This document shows positions 10,746-22,970 of a DNA stretch of 64,000 nucleotides, piece after piece. The notes under the pieces are model-generated. The model was not told the origin of the DNA. It saw nothing but the letters and a program-made list of their open reading frames with translations, and did not search any database. The stretch covers positions 44,849,299-44,913,298 of the forward strand of contig OY294070.1 of the NCBI GenBank assembly GCA_958510875.1, given 5' to 3'. How positions within the stretch are numbered: position 1 is the stretch's first letter; the number at the start of each line of letters is the position of its first letter. Source of the stretch: Endomychus coccineus (Eukaryota; Arthropoda; Insecta; Coleoptera; Endomychidae). Position numbers and translations under genes: made by a program.

Positions 10746-10969
10746 ACAAGAGAGTTGGATTGAAAGATAACAAGGTAGAGATGCCGAAGTACAGTAAAAA
10801 AATAGTTAATTTTGAAGAAACCCCAATAAATAGAAAATTTAGTCTTGAATATTGTATAAACTAGTAAGCTATCCTGATGGGAATACCTTTTTCCTTTGGT
10901 ATGTACCTAGACAAAATTGAAAGAAAACTTGGTTTCCAATAATGAATAAAGTCGTAGCGCTGAATTTTC

Positions 10970-11030
10970 TACCATTCGTAAAACAGTTTCTCCGTTAGGC
11001 AGAGACGGAGAAACTGTTTTACGAATGGTA
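10970..11030. repeat. Perfect 26-bp inverted repeat with 9-nt loop
   Basis: The left arm 10970-10995 (TACCATTCGTAAAACAGTTT and on to TCTCCGT) is the exact reverse complement of 11005-11030, with TAGGCAGAG between. Pairing extends imperfectly a few bases outward (TTTTC / AAAATG). A transcript would form a strong hairpin. No flanking duplication is obvious. Confidence 0.9.
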
Positions 11031-11730
11031 AAATGTATTGAAGTACAAGAGTAACAATTTGAACATCTTTTGAAAACTTAATGTTTTGTTCTGATTGATC
11101 ATTGCGACTTAGACAAGGTATACCTTTCTTAACCATAAAAGATGGGAAAACAAACATAATGGAGAACTAGCAATTCAGTTATTAAATGCCTTTTTAATAG
11201 TAAATAATGTGTGTTTAATCTCATTTTTGTAACTTGTTGGATTTAGAAGATAAAAATCAAAAACTACTTTTTTGACGGCCCAATTAAAGGAATGTGTCTT
11301 AACATTAGGGGTGTAATGTTTTTCTTTATATAAAAGCCTACATTATTTTCAACGATGAAATACACATGAATTTTTTCAGTGATTTATTTATACCCTGTAT
11401 ATAAACCGTTTCAAATTGTATATATTGATGTTTAAAATTAAAATATTCACTTGAAAAATAATCATAATTTCAAAATGAAAGCACAATTAGAATATCCAAA
11501 CAAAAAAAAATAAAATCATATAAATAATTCAACTCACCTACATGTATTATGTAATCTTTCATTATGAATATGGATAGAAACTGTAGACATAATTATATCG
11601 CTCTGGTATATATAGCTTATATCGATTGATGCAACTTCTAATCATAAATGAGTCTATAGTCTAAATATCTGTTATTGCACTGACCCAATTACCCTTCAAA
11701 TTAATATCCTACGACGCATTTTCGAAAATA
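11031..11730. other. No gene recognised
   Basis: AT-rich DNA with short chance frames only. No terminal repeats or coding motifs seen. Confidence 0.4.
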
Positions 11731-11736
11731 CGACTT

Positions 11737-11850
11737 TACAAAAACAACACGAATAAATATTCCACTGCGTTTTTTAATATGACGTACCATATGTACAAAA
11801 ACAACACGAATAAATATTCCACTGCGTTTTTTAATATGACGTACCATATG
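11737..11850. repeat. 57-bp tandem duplication
   Basis: Two adjacent copies of a unit beginning TACAAAAACAACACGAATAA start at about 11737 and 11794 and appear identical. It creates a duplicated peptide in a minus-strand chance frame. Confidence 0.85.
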
Positions 11851-12184
11851 TATTATTAGATTTCCAATAACAATAACATGTTTTAGTACTAAAACATACA
11901 CAGTTTTGAATATTTGGATAGGTATATAAAGATGGAGAATCTTATATACTTAAACAGTCAGTTAATATCAGGTGAATATGAATTGTTTATTACATAGTGC
12001 GAAATACTGATCGGCATCTAAAGCGGATATTTTCATAATTAAATAATGTTTTTAGTTAGAATTTGTTTCTCGCACTTATTTGGTTGAAAATTACCTATTC
12101 TTCTTCTTTCTTCGATTTTATTATCAAAGGCATATCCTCAATTTCATATACAGCAAATTTATTTTATTTTTCAAAGTTTTATAA

Positions 12185-12448
12185 TCATTCTTTAATATCA
12201 ACTGTAGTGGGAAATTCATATTTATTGTTATTTAGCCTAACAGGGTTTAGTATAACTATTTTTATATCAGTTTCGGGGATTGTACTAAGATTATTTTCCA
12301 CCAATTTGAATATAGAAAATTGTGTAAAAATCTTACAGAAATATTTAAGGTATGTTGACTTTATTTTCCCAATAAAAAATTTGGCAAGAACGAATGTTTC
12401 GGATTTCAACATATTTTTGACAGATTGTATAATATAGTCTGAACTCAC
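12185..12448 (-). CDS. Unrecognised 87-codon frame, doubtful
   Basis: Opens with MSSDYIIQSV and contains Lys/Phe-rich sequence without a motif I know. An overlapping plus-strand frame of 124 codons (12063-12437) is equally unsupported. One of them may be the remnant of the DNA transposon whose C-terminus lies at 12499-12735. Listed because no better explanation of the stretch is available. Confidence 0.15.
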   Translation of the reverse strand: MSSDYIIQSVKNMLKSETFVLAKFFIGKIKSTYLKYFCKIFTQFSIFKLVENNLSTIPETDIKIVILNPVRLNNNKYEFPTTVDIKE

Positions 12449-12498
12449 CTAATGTATCGTTGATTTCTTATTCTGGATTATGATTGAAATCCGGAATT

Positions 12499-12735
12499 TT
12501 AACGATTCATTGGGAATATGCCACTTGCATAAAAATCATCTATAGCATTTCTTTTCACATCAGTTTTTTGATCTCCAGGTCTGTCTTTACTCTGAGTCTT
12601 TATCTTGTCCATTTTTTCTATTGCAGATTTTAATAAACACGGAAAAACTTCTTTGACAATTCCAGTAGTGTTATGATTTTCAAGTTTGTACAATGTCAAA
12701 ACATTTCGCCAAGCTAACTTGGCTAACTTTTTCAA
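12499..12735 (-). pseudogene. pogo/Tigger-like transposase C-terminal fragment
   Basis: The 78-codon frame reads WRNVLTLYKLENHNTTGIVK, then FPCLLKSAIEKM, and ends NAIDDFYASGIFPMNR. This follows the end of pogo-type (DDE_1) transposases, where an LK-x-AW-x2-VL helix is followed by FP-x-LLK and a final GIFPLNR block. The catalytic DDE triad would lie upstream (above 12735) but is not readable. Fragment only. Confidence 0.5.
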
Positions 12736-13188
12736 CTGTTTCGTTCCATTGTTGATTGGTATAATTTCTATAGTTTCGGATGCCTGGCTTGCGCTCGTAC
12801 TTTTGAATCATCTGAAACCCCCAATAAATTATTATTAACCCCGTAAATGAATAAAGTATTTTATAATCGTGGCTAGTTTGATACTCGCCCCATAACGCTT
12901 ATCGCATTATTTCAAATGAACCTTAAAATTTAACCTCGAAATATCGATGATTTTACGTGTAGAAATAATGATATCATACAATGTGTAAATTGTGTAATAC
13001 TTACCTCTATGTGCTCGGAGTTATACAGACCACAGTTTCACTTCAGAAAAGTAATTTTTATAAAAATTGTCATAAGCAAGATATTCATAACAGATTATGT
13101 ATAGCGAACATAAACTCACATGGGTTTGTTTACGTACTAACGAATTTCTTTGGTGGCACGCTTAATAAGAAAATAGGTACCTATACAC

Positions 13189-15031
13189 TTACACGCAATT
13201 CCAAATTTTCGTTCGGCCAAGAACGATGCGTTTTTTCACTATTATTTCATTCATATGTGCAAAATGTTCCTTATAACGAGTTAAGATGTTCTTACTAGTT
13301 TGACCCACGTAGCATTTTGAACACGACTCACAACTGATTTTGTAAATTCTGGATTTGTCAAAATCGGAAACTTTGTCAAAAGTGTTGCCTAAACGGTGTT
13401 TTAGCTTGTTCTTACATCTATAAACTGGTTGTATTGCAAATTTTGAAAACAAACTGTGAAATTTATTAATTACTGAAGAATGATAAGTGAAACTTTCGAA
13501 TTTTTTCGAATGATGTGAGGATAATGGCGCTAATTTAGTTAGTTGGCTACGTTCGTTTTTTTTTTGTTTGGAAATTAAATTATGGATCAAATTCAAAGAT
13601 TTCTGGTGACCATTGTCCAACGCAATTTGCTGAAGTTTCTCAATTTCTTTGTTATAATTTTGATAGCTCGAAAGAACGTTCAATAATCTGTGAATCAGAC
13701 TATTAAACGGGAGCTATTTTATGTCTAAATGGCGTAGCTGAACCCGCCGGGTATACCTATTTGTTTGAGTGGGTCTTCTGTATAGGTATGTCGAAATTCA
13801 AATGATTACCATCTTTTATAATGTTAATATCAAGGAATGGAAGTTGATTATCTGTTTCTATTTCGAAAGTAAAACTCGATGAATCAAATTGGCTAATGAG
13901 CGCGTTCAACAAGCTATATAAATCAAAATCTTTACTTGTAATTGCGAAAATGTCATCAACATATCTATACCAGTTTTTGGGAACTGATTCAATTTTGATT
14001 TTAGATAGGTTTCTAGTTCGCTTAGAAAAACATTGACCAAAAAGGATAGAGTGGACTGCCCATTGCACATCACCGCTTGTTTGTTTATAGTAATTTTTGT
14101 TAAAAGTGAAATAATTTTACTCCATAACGATGTCAGAATCATGTATTCCGACAATTTCTACATCGGGCTATTAATATTCGAAAGCCATTTCTTCAGAATG
14201 TTTATCGACTCGGAAATGGGAATATTTGTAAATAATGAAACAACATCAAATGAAACGAGAGTATCACCAGGTTCGAGTTTGAAATTTTTCCATTTTGCAA
14301 TAATTTCCAAAGAATTTTTCTCTGACAAACTTGGTGCGGCTTGGAAGTTGTTAAATTCCTTCATCATTCAATTTGCTATGTTATACGTAGGATAATTAAT
14401 TAATGTTTGAAATGATTGGTCTCGTGAAATTATCCGATTTATGAATTCTATAAATAAGCAATACAGTTTAGGAAGATTAGGATTTGGAAGTTCAAGTTTG
14501 TTTTTTAAATTATCGAAAATTACGAATTTTAATGACTTGTTGACTAGTTCAACGTATTTTGATAACGGATTCCTTTAATAAGGTATTTATAGAATTGTGA
14601 TAATCCTATTTGTCTATAATTACGAGGATTTTCCTTTATCTACTTTCAAGTAATAACAGTCTTTTTCACTCAATGATTTACAGATATTATTGAAGTTATT
14701 GAATGAATTTTTATATGATTCATTTGAATGTTCAAGAATTTTCTTACACTTGTTGCGAATAACAGCTTTTCTTGATTAAATCATCAATAGGTAAATTCTT
14801 AGAATCAATTGCAAAATTTAAACTTTTATTTAACAAACTCATTTCTGTTTCATTGAAAATAATATCGGTTCTATTATGAATAATGTTAATGTTCTTGTTC
14901 TTAGTCACTTCTTTGGTAATAATTGTTGAAAGGATACCGCACACTTTAGTAGGGAAAGTAGTGTCGAATTGGTTGAATTTTTGATATGTTATAGTCCAAG
15001 TCATTCCGAACAAAAAGTTCAATGGGCACAA
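13189..15031 (-). pseudogene. Penelope-like retroelement (RT plus GIY-YIG endonuclease), broken
   Basis: From high to low coordinates: an N-terminal region (14744-15031), RT with LVSFDVVSLFTNIP (14158-14367), RT catalytic box WYRYVDDIFAI with LPFLDINI (13757-14068), a linker, then KIESCESC-like RIYKISCESCSKCYVGQTSK (13189-13683), the GIY-YIG endonuclease start with its Cys pair. This order is diagnostic of Penelope-like elements. The frames are separated by frameshifts and stops near 13690-13757, 14070-14158 and 14370-14744, and the endonuclease is cut short at about 13189. No terminal repeats seen. Confidence 0.8.
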
Positions 15032-15289
15032 CTTTTTCTATATGCTGATTTTGGCGCTAGAGGCCAATGAAAATTTTCATTTGTTCTTCATTGTTAAGCA
15101 ACACAGAACATTATTCTGGATAATAATCACTTTCCTGAAATTAAGATCTAAACAGTCATGAGATACTATTAGAAGTATTGTTCATTGATGTCACTATAGG
15201 TGATCAATTATACGGTGTGTTCCAGCTATCATGGTCAGAATAATACTTCAAGTTGATGATGAAACTATTTTATCTGGATGGAGCTATTT

Positions 15290-16424
15290 TATCTGGAAAA
15301 TTCCGAATGTTAGTTCTCGTAGGTATTCCAAACTGAAAACTGGAAAATTTAGTAATTGGTTTTGCTCCATTGGAAACCATCTACCATGACTTTGTAGCAG
15401 ACCATCTTCTTCTATTATCAATTGGAGTTCATTTATTTCATTGGCACGGTTTAAAATTATCTGAGCTAGCTCAGCATTGGCTCCTTCTATGGTAATTGGT
15501 TCATGATACTTATTGATAATCGCACATGCTATTCTGATATAGTCTCCTATATATGCAGAACTTGTGGTATTGGTACTGTATCTCTGAAGAATTTGAACAT
15601 ATTCTTTATATGACCGTTTCTAGCTTCTACAATCCATCTCGTTTTCGTAACTAGTCTAGATGAATTTGCCTCTTCGGTTGTAAGCTGATGCTGTCCACCG
15701 CCAAGTGCTACGGGCATTTTTACTAATATACCTAAGTCAGCCAAGAAATTCTGTGCGTCACGGTATCCCCTATCTAACATGAAAATATCTGGAACCAGTT
15801 CCTCAGGCCCATTAAATCTCGTTCATACTCATGTCTCAACATTGCCGCATCATTATTTCCTGAATCGAAGAAATAGGGACCGTGGACATCTAGAGTATAA
15901 CCATTGGGAGCAACAATCAATGCAGGTTTCCCTTGTGTACACAGTATCATTGACGTAATACGTGAAATGTCCGACTTTTGGGTATTTTTATGTACGTCCC
16001 GTCAATATAAGCTATTGCTGTTCGAAAATTTTCTTCAGGATTGTAAAGGGTGTTTGCAAATAATAGTAATATATTGGCCCCTCTCTATATGTTGATACCC
16101 TACATTTTGTTGAACGAATTGTAATAATGATACAAGCACTTTTTGAATTGCCAAGATCACAGCTTGACGACTGAAATAGGAAAACATGCCCATCAAGAAT
16201 TGATCGGAAAGTCCTTGTCGTAATTTGCACAAAAAACACAACAAATCTTTCTTCGCTATTGCTCTATTTTTCTGATGAACATTGACGCGATCGCAAAATT
16301 CAAAGAGGTCTGTAAACTGTACTATTTTTATTGCAGTTAACGCCTGGAACTCTTCATCAGTAAAATTATCCTCGTTATTGTATTTATTTGTCGATTTATA
16401 GTTCAGCACAGCTTCTCGTAACAA
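15290..16424 (-). pseudogene. ISL2EU/Harbinger-like DDE transposase, broken
   Basis: The N-terminal frame (16035-16424) contains DLLCFLCKLRQGLSDQFLMG and YFSRQAVILAIQKV, a helix-turn-helix-like region; the middle (about 15780-15900) contains TLDVHGPYFFDSGNNDAAML; the C-terminal frame (15547-15780) has LDRGYRDAQNFL, VKMPVALGGGQHQLT, EANSSRLVTKTRWIVEA. The DRGYRD Asp and the RW-VEA Glu fit the last two catalytic positions of the DDE_Tnp_4 fold used by ISL2EU/Harbinger relatives. At least two frameshifts separate the pieces. No terminal inverted repeat was identified. Confidence 0.65.
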
Positions 16425-16429
16425 ATCTC

Positions 16430-17700
16430 ACTGCGGAATTATACACCATATTCAACTTTATATTGACATGACGTAACAAACAAACAAAACGTTACTAGAA
16501 ACTTTGACATCATTTCCAAAGCCATCTACAGAAAAATGTGTTTTTCTACAGTGAAGGGATGCAATGTTTTCATGTTATCCAGTAGATACCCTTCAAGTTC
16601 GAGAATGAATAAACAATTTTTAAAAGTAATCTGGACTATATTTTTATACAGGGTGGGACAATAGTGTGTCTTTCGATTTTTAGAGTTCTATTGTGATATC
16701 GATTTGAAAACGAAAATTAACTAGACAACAGAATCTGACACAAGAATGTTTTGCATTTACAGGGCGATACGAAAAAAATCGGGTTGGAAGGTGGAGTGCA
16801 TTATTTTTCATTTATCTATTTTCGTGTTCTTACACGTATATATTTCGATGAATTTTGGGAAAACATTATTTGACAAACAATCTTTAACAAAACGTAAATC
16901 TACTTTTAAACAGGAAATTTTGATTTTTAATTTAATATATTTATTAGCTTTATGCTTGACCTGTCTGCATTTACGTGGATTGGAGGTAGTGTAGAAGTAT
17001 GGATGGGAAATTTAACATACTTCGATAAAATTTGTAACAGCTTCTTTGGACCAATAATGTGAATCTTGCATTGTATCTGTAACACAATAAAAATTTGTAT
17101 CGTCCAAACCAACTAATTGATGAGAAGCCAAAACCTATGCTTACTGTAAACTGCGCGAAAAAGAGCGTGTAAAACAAATTTGACACTTTTCGAATGCACG
17201 AAATTCGCTTGCGAAAGCCTGCAAAGTATCCTGCAGATGATTGCGTGCAAGCGTGAAGGTACTTAAAGGGGGAGTTATGGCACTTATAAAGTCCGCTAGC
17301 GAAGTAGGTATCAATAACTGTTTTAGTTGTAAGTGAAATGTTGAAAATATCCTTATATTACTGTACCGAGAAATTTAAAGCGGCCTCTTTTGTGATTTAA
17401 CTTGAGGGCCATCATTATTTCTTTTTAATTATTCATAAAAATAACTTATATTTGAGTATGCCCACGATGTTGTATCAACGTCAACACTAGAATGAATACC
17501 TATCTATAATATAAAAGTAATTTTATAATACAACAATTTGATCAAATTTATGAAGATGGACAATTGAAGACTAAACTTTAAATATTTAAAACTCTGTAAA
17601 TTTTTATTTTTATTACATAAATTATTTCTATGTCGATTTGTCCAACAGAAAACCTACATAGCCGTAGTATATTGGTGAAAGAAAGATAAAAATTACCACG
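16430..17700. other. No gene recognised
   Basis: AT-rich sequence. Short overlapping frames on both strands at 16746-17186 have no recognisable motif. Nothing repetitive stands out by eye. Confidence 0.4.
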
Positions 17701-17722
17701 AATCATTATTACATTGTACGAA

Positions 17723-19156
17723 ATGGAACATAACAGTGGGATAAACATGGAAAATTCCAAAAATTTCGAGGGTCTACTATCGTTCGCAGAACAGGAGTTA
17801 TTAGAATCACAATCACAACAGGAGTTATTAGAATCACAATCACAACAGGAGCCCCAGCTAGGACATATGACGACCGAACCACGAATCATTGAAGTAAGTT
17901 GTCTACTATAATATTGTCATACGATATTTTCCCATTTTCCATAGTACACATTGAACGCGATTGATATGGCGAGAAAGAGAATATCATTTCTTCGTTACTT
18001 GTTCTAGACTTACGATCTCGTATCACCATCGCCGATTCCCAACAAAATGACGGCCGCAAAAGAGCAACGACTACCAAGAAAACCATCGAAACATTTACAA
18101 TCGGCAGCAACAAAACAGCAATCGCCAGGAAAATTGTCAATAACTACCAAAATTCAATCGACAAAAGTAGCTGGGAAACAAATGTCGTCAAAAACGTCAC
18201 CACAACCCACACCGTCGAGAAGCCAATCTGATACGAAATCAGAAAGTTCCGTTGCCTCGACACATAAATCATCGTCCGTGGAGACCTCCAATAATGATTA
18301 CAAAAGAAAAAGACTGACATCTCCGGTGGTGTTGCGGAGAACAAACACAAACCAACATATGTCGTCACAGTCAACGAACAAACATTCCACGCAAGCATTT
18401 CGTCATATTTCCAAAATTAATTATTCTGTCGTACTGTTTTCGAAAAATTGTGCCCATAAGTTAACAGTCGCTGGGATTAGGAATAATTTTTACGGTGGTT
18501 CAAGCGACGGGACAACTAACGCGGTAAACGTAAACATATTGATTCAATTGACCAACTCCGCGATAAAAGAAATTTCGTTAGCCCTGTTTGAAGAGACTTT
18601 ATCGTTCGGGTTCGTAGAAATTATGGATAAATATTTATTGTTAATAAAGCAATCGCGGAACGAATTCATACAACTGCACGACCTGAGCGACGCCGAGAAA
18701 TGGCAAGTAACCGTTCAGATTAATATATTGGTAAGCGAGGTGGAAAATGTTTTGAGAATCGTAAGAGAAGAATCGCGTGAAATTGCCAGTGGCCAAGAAT
18801 GTATCACGAATTATGTAGAAGATGTATGCGGGGAATTTTATAAAACGGTACCAAATATTTTGAACAATATCGAAAATAGTACTATTGAAAACGCGCGAGC
18901 GCTTAGGTCTGTGTGGCGGAATAAATTGTTAAAAATACATCGTAAACATTTTCCGGACGAAACAAGCGCTAACGTCGTCGAATATTTATATACCTGTTTA
19001 TTGCGCGGCGATTATAATCGTGACGCAATCGTCAAAGAAGCGGATGTAATGTGCTCAATAGCCACGGGCGATATAGTACATAACATGCAGAATGCATTGA
19101 ATACTATAAGTTATTCTAATATAATGAAAAAATTGCAGAAACTCGCGGGCGAATGA
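17723..19156 (+). CDS. Unrecognised two-exon gene, about 439 residues
   Basis: Exon 1 runs 17723-17893 (ATG, 57 codons; Gln/Ser/Glu-rich with an internal ELLESQSQQ repeat). It ends at a consensus donor (GAA|GTAAGT). The intron 17894-18007 is 114 nt and ends TTGTTCTAG. Exon 2 continues in the same frame from 18008 to the TGA at 19154. Residues up to about 180 are Ser/Thr/Lys/Gln-rich and probably disordered; the last 250 look helical and globular, with few charged clusters (KINYSVVLFSKN, ITNYVEDVCGEFYKTVPN, VVEYLYTCLLRGDYNR). The same exon-intron layout, splice sites included, is present in a broken copy at 20514-21540, which supports it being a real gene. No known domain, signal peptide or membrane segment recognised. 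It could be a mobile-element-borne gene. Confidence 0.65.
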
Positions 19157-19159
19157 AAC

Positions 19160-20460
19160 GGGGCTACTTGATAAAACTGTTTGGAAACTTTTCTCTAAAT
19201 TTTATCTGTCCTCTCCTCAAAGTTTTCGCAATGGTTAATTTAATTTTTATTTCATTTTTCTCAACAAGACCAATATTTTCAACTGCTGGATATATATATA
19301 GGTATTCTTTACTTTCTTAAAAATGTGCATAAATAACAATTTTATTGGGGTGGGCTAATAAACTCTATAAATGTTCAGTTCTCGGTTTTCAAATTCACCA
19401 ATATATAGTCACCACATTTAAATTGATCGTGCTCAATGGGTTCTTCTTCAGAGAGAAGTTTCATTCACTACCGATTTCATGAACAAATATTTTTGCCAGG
19501 CTCTACCGTTACTTTTTTTTGCGTCCTTTACTAGATGTTCCTGGCTTTCCAAATCTAGCCTCTTGGAACAGTTGTTTCAGCGTCTCACCCAGTATGTTCT
19601 CCGTTTCTCCGGTTGCTACAACATCTTGTGTTTTCAGAAACAAACAAAAACAACGTTACCGTCACTTGTTGTTATGCTCCAATTGACTGACTTCTAATTA
19701 TTATGTTTCTCAATCAGCTTGGTTCATTTTCAATTGCCCCTGTATTTTCATGTAGCCCTTGCTCTTCATGCTGTTGTTTATTCGTGTTGGTTCCGAGTGC
19801 GAATAGACCAACGGTTTTTTCCGCCTGAAGTAGAAGGCTTCTAAAGGAATATTGCGGGTTGGTCAATCCTGGTTAAAGTTCTGGTGGGAGCGACAGAATA
19901 CCGTTTGTGTAATTCCTGTTGTGTCGGATCTTTAACCGAATTCTATTTTTTTATTTTTTTTTTCATTTTAACTTGTAGAGTCATCACCTTCTGTTATGAA
20001 TCTGGTTGAGTGCTAGTAGTTGATTCGGGGGAACGTAATCCTAATACGTGGATGAGCAGTTCAACGACGGGATTTATCTAGGGAGCACGAAGCGTTTATT
20101 TGATCTTACGCCGCTCGGTACTCCAGGTCAATCGTCGAACTGATCATTATTGTATTGGAGAGCGAGCTTTTGATTCCTTCTGCTGGTTTCTCGACTAGGC
20201 ACATATCAGTCTGTTTAAGATAATTCCTTAAAACGAATTATGATTGGCGTGTTATCCAATGTTGAGGTTTTTGTGGATTTTAAGGGTGGTTTTAAGGTCC
20301 TACTTCCTTCAGAAATAGCGATCTTGGTGTTCATTTTGTTTGTTGGTCTGATCTTATAGTCTTGGTGAAAATTTGGGGAATTTTTATAACCTACGGCCAT
20401 TCTTTACTGTAGTAATTATATTTTGACATATCAAGATTTTGGGCCTATATAGCCGTGGTA
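19160..20460. other. No gene recognised; contains a segment repeated at 21128-21300
   Basis: No convincing ORF. About 20261-20420 (landmarks TTTTTGTGGATTTTAAGGGT and AATAGCGATCTTGGTGTTC region) recurs at about 21128-21300. A minus-strand frame at 19500-19680 (TENILGETLKQLFQEARFGK) might be transposon debris. No terminal repeats identified. Confidence 0.4.
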
Positions 20461-20513
20461 TGTTGGTGAAATGGAGATAAAAATTACTGTGAATCATTAT
20501 TACACTGTACGAA

Positions 20514-21540
20514 ATGGAACATAACAGTGGGATAAACATGGAAAATTCCCAAAATTTCGAGGGTCTACTATCGTTCGCAGAACATACGTCTTTATCAGAA
20601 TCACAATCACAACAGGAGTCCCAGCTACGACATATGACAACCGAACCACGAATTATTGAAGTAAGTTGTCTACCGTAATATTGTCATAACGATATTTTCC
20701 CATTTTCCATAGTACACATTGAACGCGATTGATATGGCGAGAAAGAGAATATCATTTCTTTGTTACTTGTTCTAGACTTACGATCTCGTATCACCATCAC
20801 CGATTCCCAACAATATGACGGCCGCAAAAGAGCAACAACTACCAAGAAAACCACCGAAACATTTACAATCGGCAGCAACAAAGAACCAATCGCCAGGAAA
20901 TCCTCAATAACTACCAAGATTCACTCGACGAAAATAGCTAGGAAACAAATATCGTTAGGAACGCCGCCACAACCGACACCATCGATAAGTGAATCTGATA
21001 CTAAATCAAAAAGTTCCGTTGTCTCGACGCATAGATTATCGTCCGTGGTGAACTTCAAACAGACTTCCATCGTAAGAGAAGAATCACGTGAAATTCTGAG
21101 TGGTCAAGAATTCTATCACGAATTATGTAGAGGTGGTTTTTGTGGATTTTGATGGTGGTTTGAGGTCCTACTTTCTTCGGGAATAGCGATCTTGGTTTTC
21201 ATTTTGTTTATAGGGCAACCGAGCGATAAAATAGGATTTCAGTTTATCCTTCAGTAAGAGTCTTGGGCTGGTTATAATTTGACATCCCAAGGTTTTGGGT
21301 AGTTACAAATCTACCACGAATTATATAGAAGATGTTAGCGGGGAATTTTACAAAACAGTACCTACCAAATATTCTGAATAATACGGAAAATAGTAATATT
21401 GAAAATGTATGAACGCTTAGGTCTGTGTTGGGGAATAAATTGTTGAAAATATATTGTAGACATTTTCCGGACGAAACAAGCGTCGTCGAATACTCATATA
21501 ACTGTTTATTATGCGGTGATCGAGGCAATCTCGAAAGAAG
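20514..21540 (+). pseudogene. Broken second copy of the two-exon gene
   Basis: Exon 1 (20514-20660, 49 codons, one ELLESQSQQ repeat fewer than the first copy), donor GAA|GTAAGT, intron 20661-20775 and acceptor TTCTAG are all conserved. Exon 2 starts in frame but suffers a 1-nt loss near 20900 that brings a stop. The middle of the protein is missing: sequence jumps from the Ser-rich region to IVREESREI near 21073. A 170-bp foreign segment (also at 20261-20420) sits at about 21128-21300, and the C-terminal part resumes at about 21310 with stops. Substitutions relative to the first copy are moderate. Confidence 0.75.
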
Positions 21541-21719
21541 CCCACTTATTTAGTAAATTTTCAATTTTATACTCTTCCAATTCATATTTTTATTCACGTG
21601 GTATATTACAGCTATTATATTTTGTTTCAACTCAACAGTGATTCATTTTATTTGTAGGCCTGTTCATTTGTGTCTTTGCTGAAACGACAGATAAAATGAT
21701 TTCTCTTCTTTGCATCTTT

Positions 21720-22250
21720 AGCAACACCTATTGTATTGCTTCATCATGTATAATCGAGAATAATAAAAGAAATAATGCTTAGAATATGTTTTTTTTTCTA
21801 TCCACAAATACCCTACTTTGTCTATATAGTACATAAACGATAGATCTAAATGGATCACCGATCGATATTTATTGTTACAATTCCCACGCAAGAACCACCA
21901 GTTCGTTGTTAAAAAATATTTCAATAGATTTTGGACAATTGGATATTTTGAAATGTATACGAACTCGCATCTGTACAATTTTGCATATTTAGCAACACCT
22001 ATTGTATTGCTTCATCATGTATAATCGAGAATAATAAAAGAAATAATGCTTAGAATATATTTTTTTTTCTATCCACAAATACCCTACTTTGTCTATATAG
22101 TACATAAACGATAGATCTAAATGGATCACCGATCGATATTTATTGTTACAATTCCCACGCAAGAACCACCAGTTCGTTGTTAAAAAATATTTCAATAGAT
22201 TTTGGACAATTGGATATTTTGAAATGTATACGAACTCGCATCTGTAAATT
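21720..22250. repeat. 271-bp tandem duplication
   Basis: The unit beginning AGCAACACCTATTGTATTGC at 21720 repeats from 21991. The two copies are almost identical, differing by one or two bases plus the join (CAATTTTGCATATTT). Two overlapping minus-strand frames of 86 and 68 codons are by-products of the duplicated AT-rich unit. Confidence 0.9.
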
Positions 22251-22960
22251 TAATTGTACAAATAAATTATTATTATTATTATTTTTGTTTCATGGCGAAA
22301 TCGATAATAAGCGACATCGAATTGCACCTTCATAAAGCTATATGTATGATGTGTGCGAAGAAGAAATCCTGAAATGATATTATTTACCTTCGGCCATTTG
22401 TGTATCATAAAATTTATCCCATGTTGTATAGCTCGCGAAACAATATTGTTGTATTCGATGTAATGTACAAATAAAATAATATCTGCAAGTTCGATACTTT
22501 AGCCGATATATAGTTTAACCGTGAGAAATTCAATTTGTATAATGTGTGAAGTTTCATGCTTTAAATAGTTATATACATTAGCCGTAACATATATATATAG
22601 TTAGTTTTGTTTATTTTCTTGAACCACTGTATATGTTCTTATTTTTTCTTCCTTTCTTGGAGATAAGGTTCATTTAAAAAGCAGAGGTTGTTATTTCATA
22701 TGGTTTAATAACTAACTCCAAACGTTTCGGCCGGGGTTTTGGCCTTTCTCAATGGAACAGACTGATATTCAAATTTGTGCTGAAGGTCAGTTGTAACAAT
22801 TTGTAGATGTGTTGTCTTAATATTCAAAAAGGTCGGTGTTAGGCTTTCGGATTTGTATATTATATTAGATTATATATATATAATTGGCTGTATGTATTTT
22901 TCTTCATCCTATTAAATATTTTATGAGGAAGTTGGGTGTTTTAATAAACCAAAAATAATA
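22251..22960. other. AT-rich flank of the Polinton, terminal repeat not identified
   Basis: A small TTA microsatellite lies at about 22269-22283 and TA-runs at about 22590 and 22870. A GC-richer island (ACGTTTCGGCCGGGGTTTTG near 22720) resembles dispersed repeats. The left end of the Polinton should lie here, but no match to the right flank could be found by eye. Confidence 0.4.
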
Positions 22961-22970
22961 GCATCAATTT

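Noticed and set aside
13906..14395. Overlapping frames on both strands in the Penelope-like region.
   Set aside because: They are alternative-frame shadows of RT motifs LVSFDVVSLFTNIP and WYRYVDDIF.
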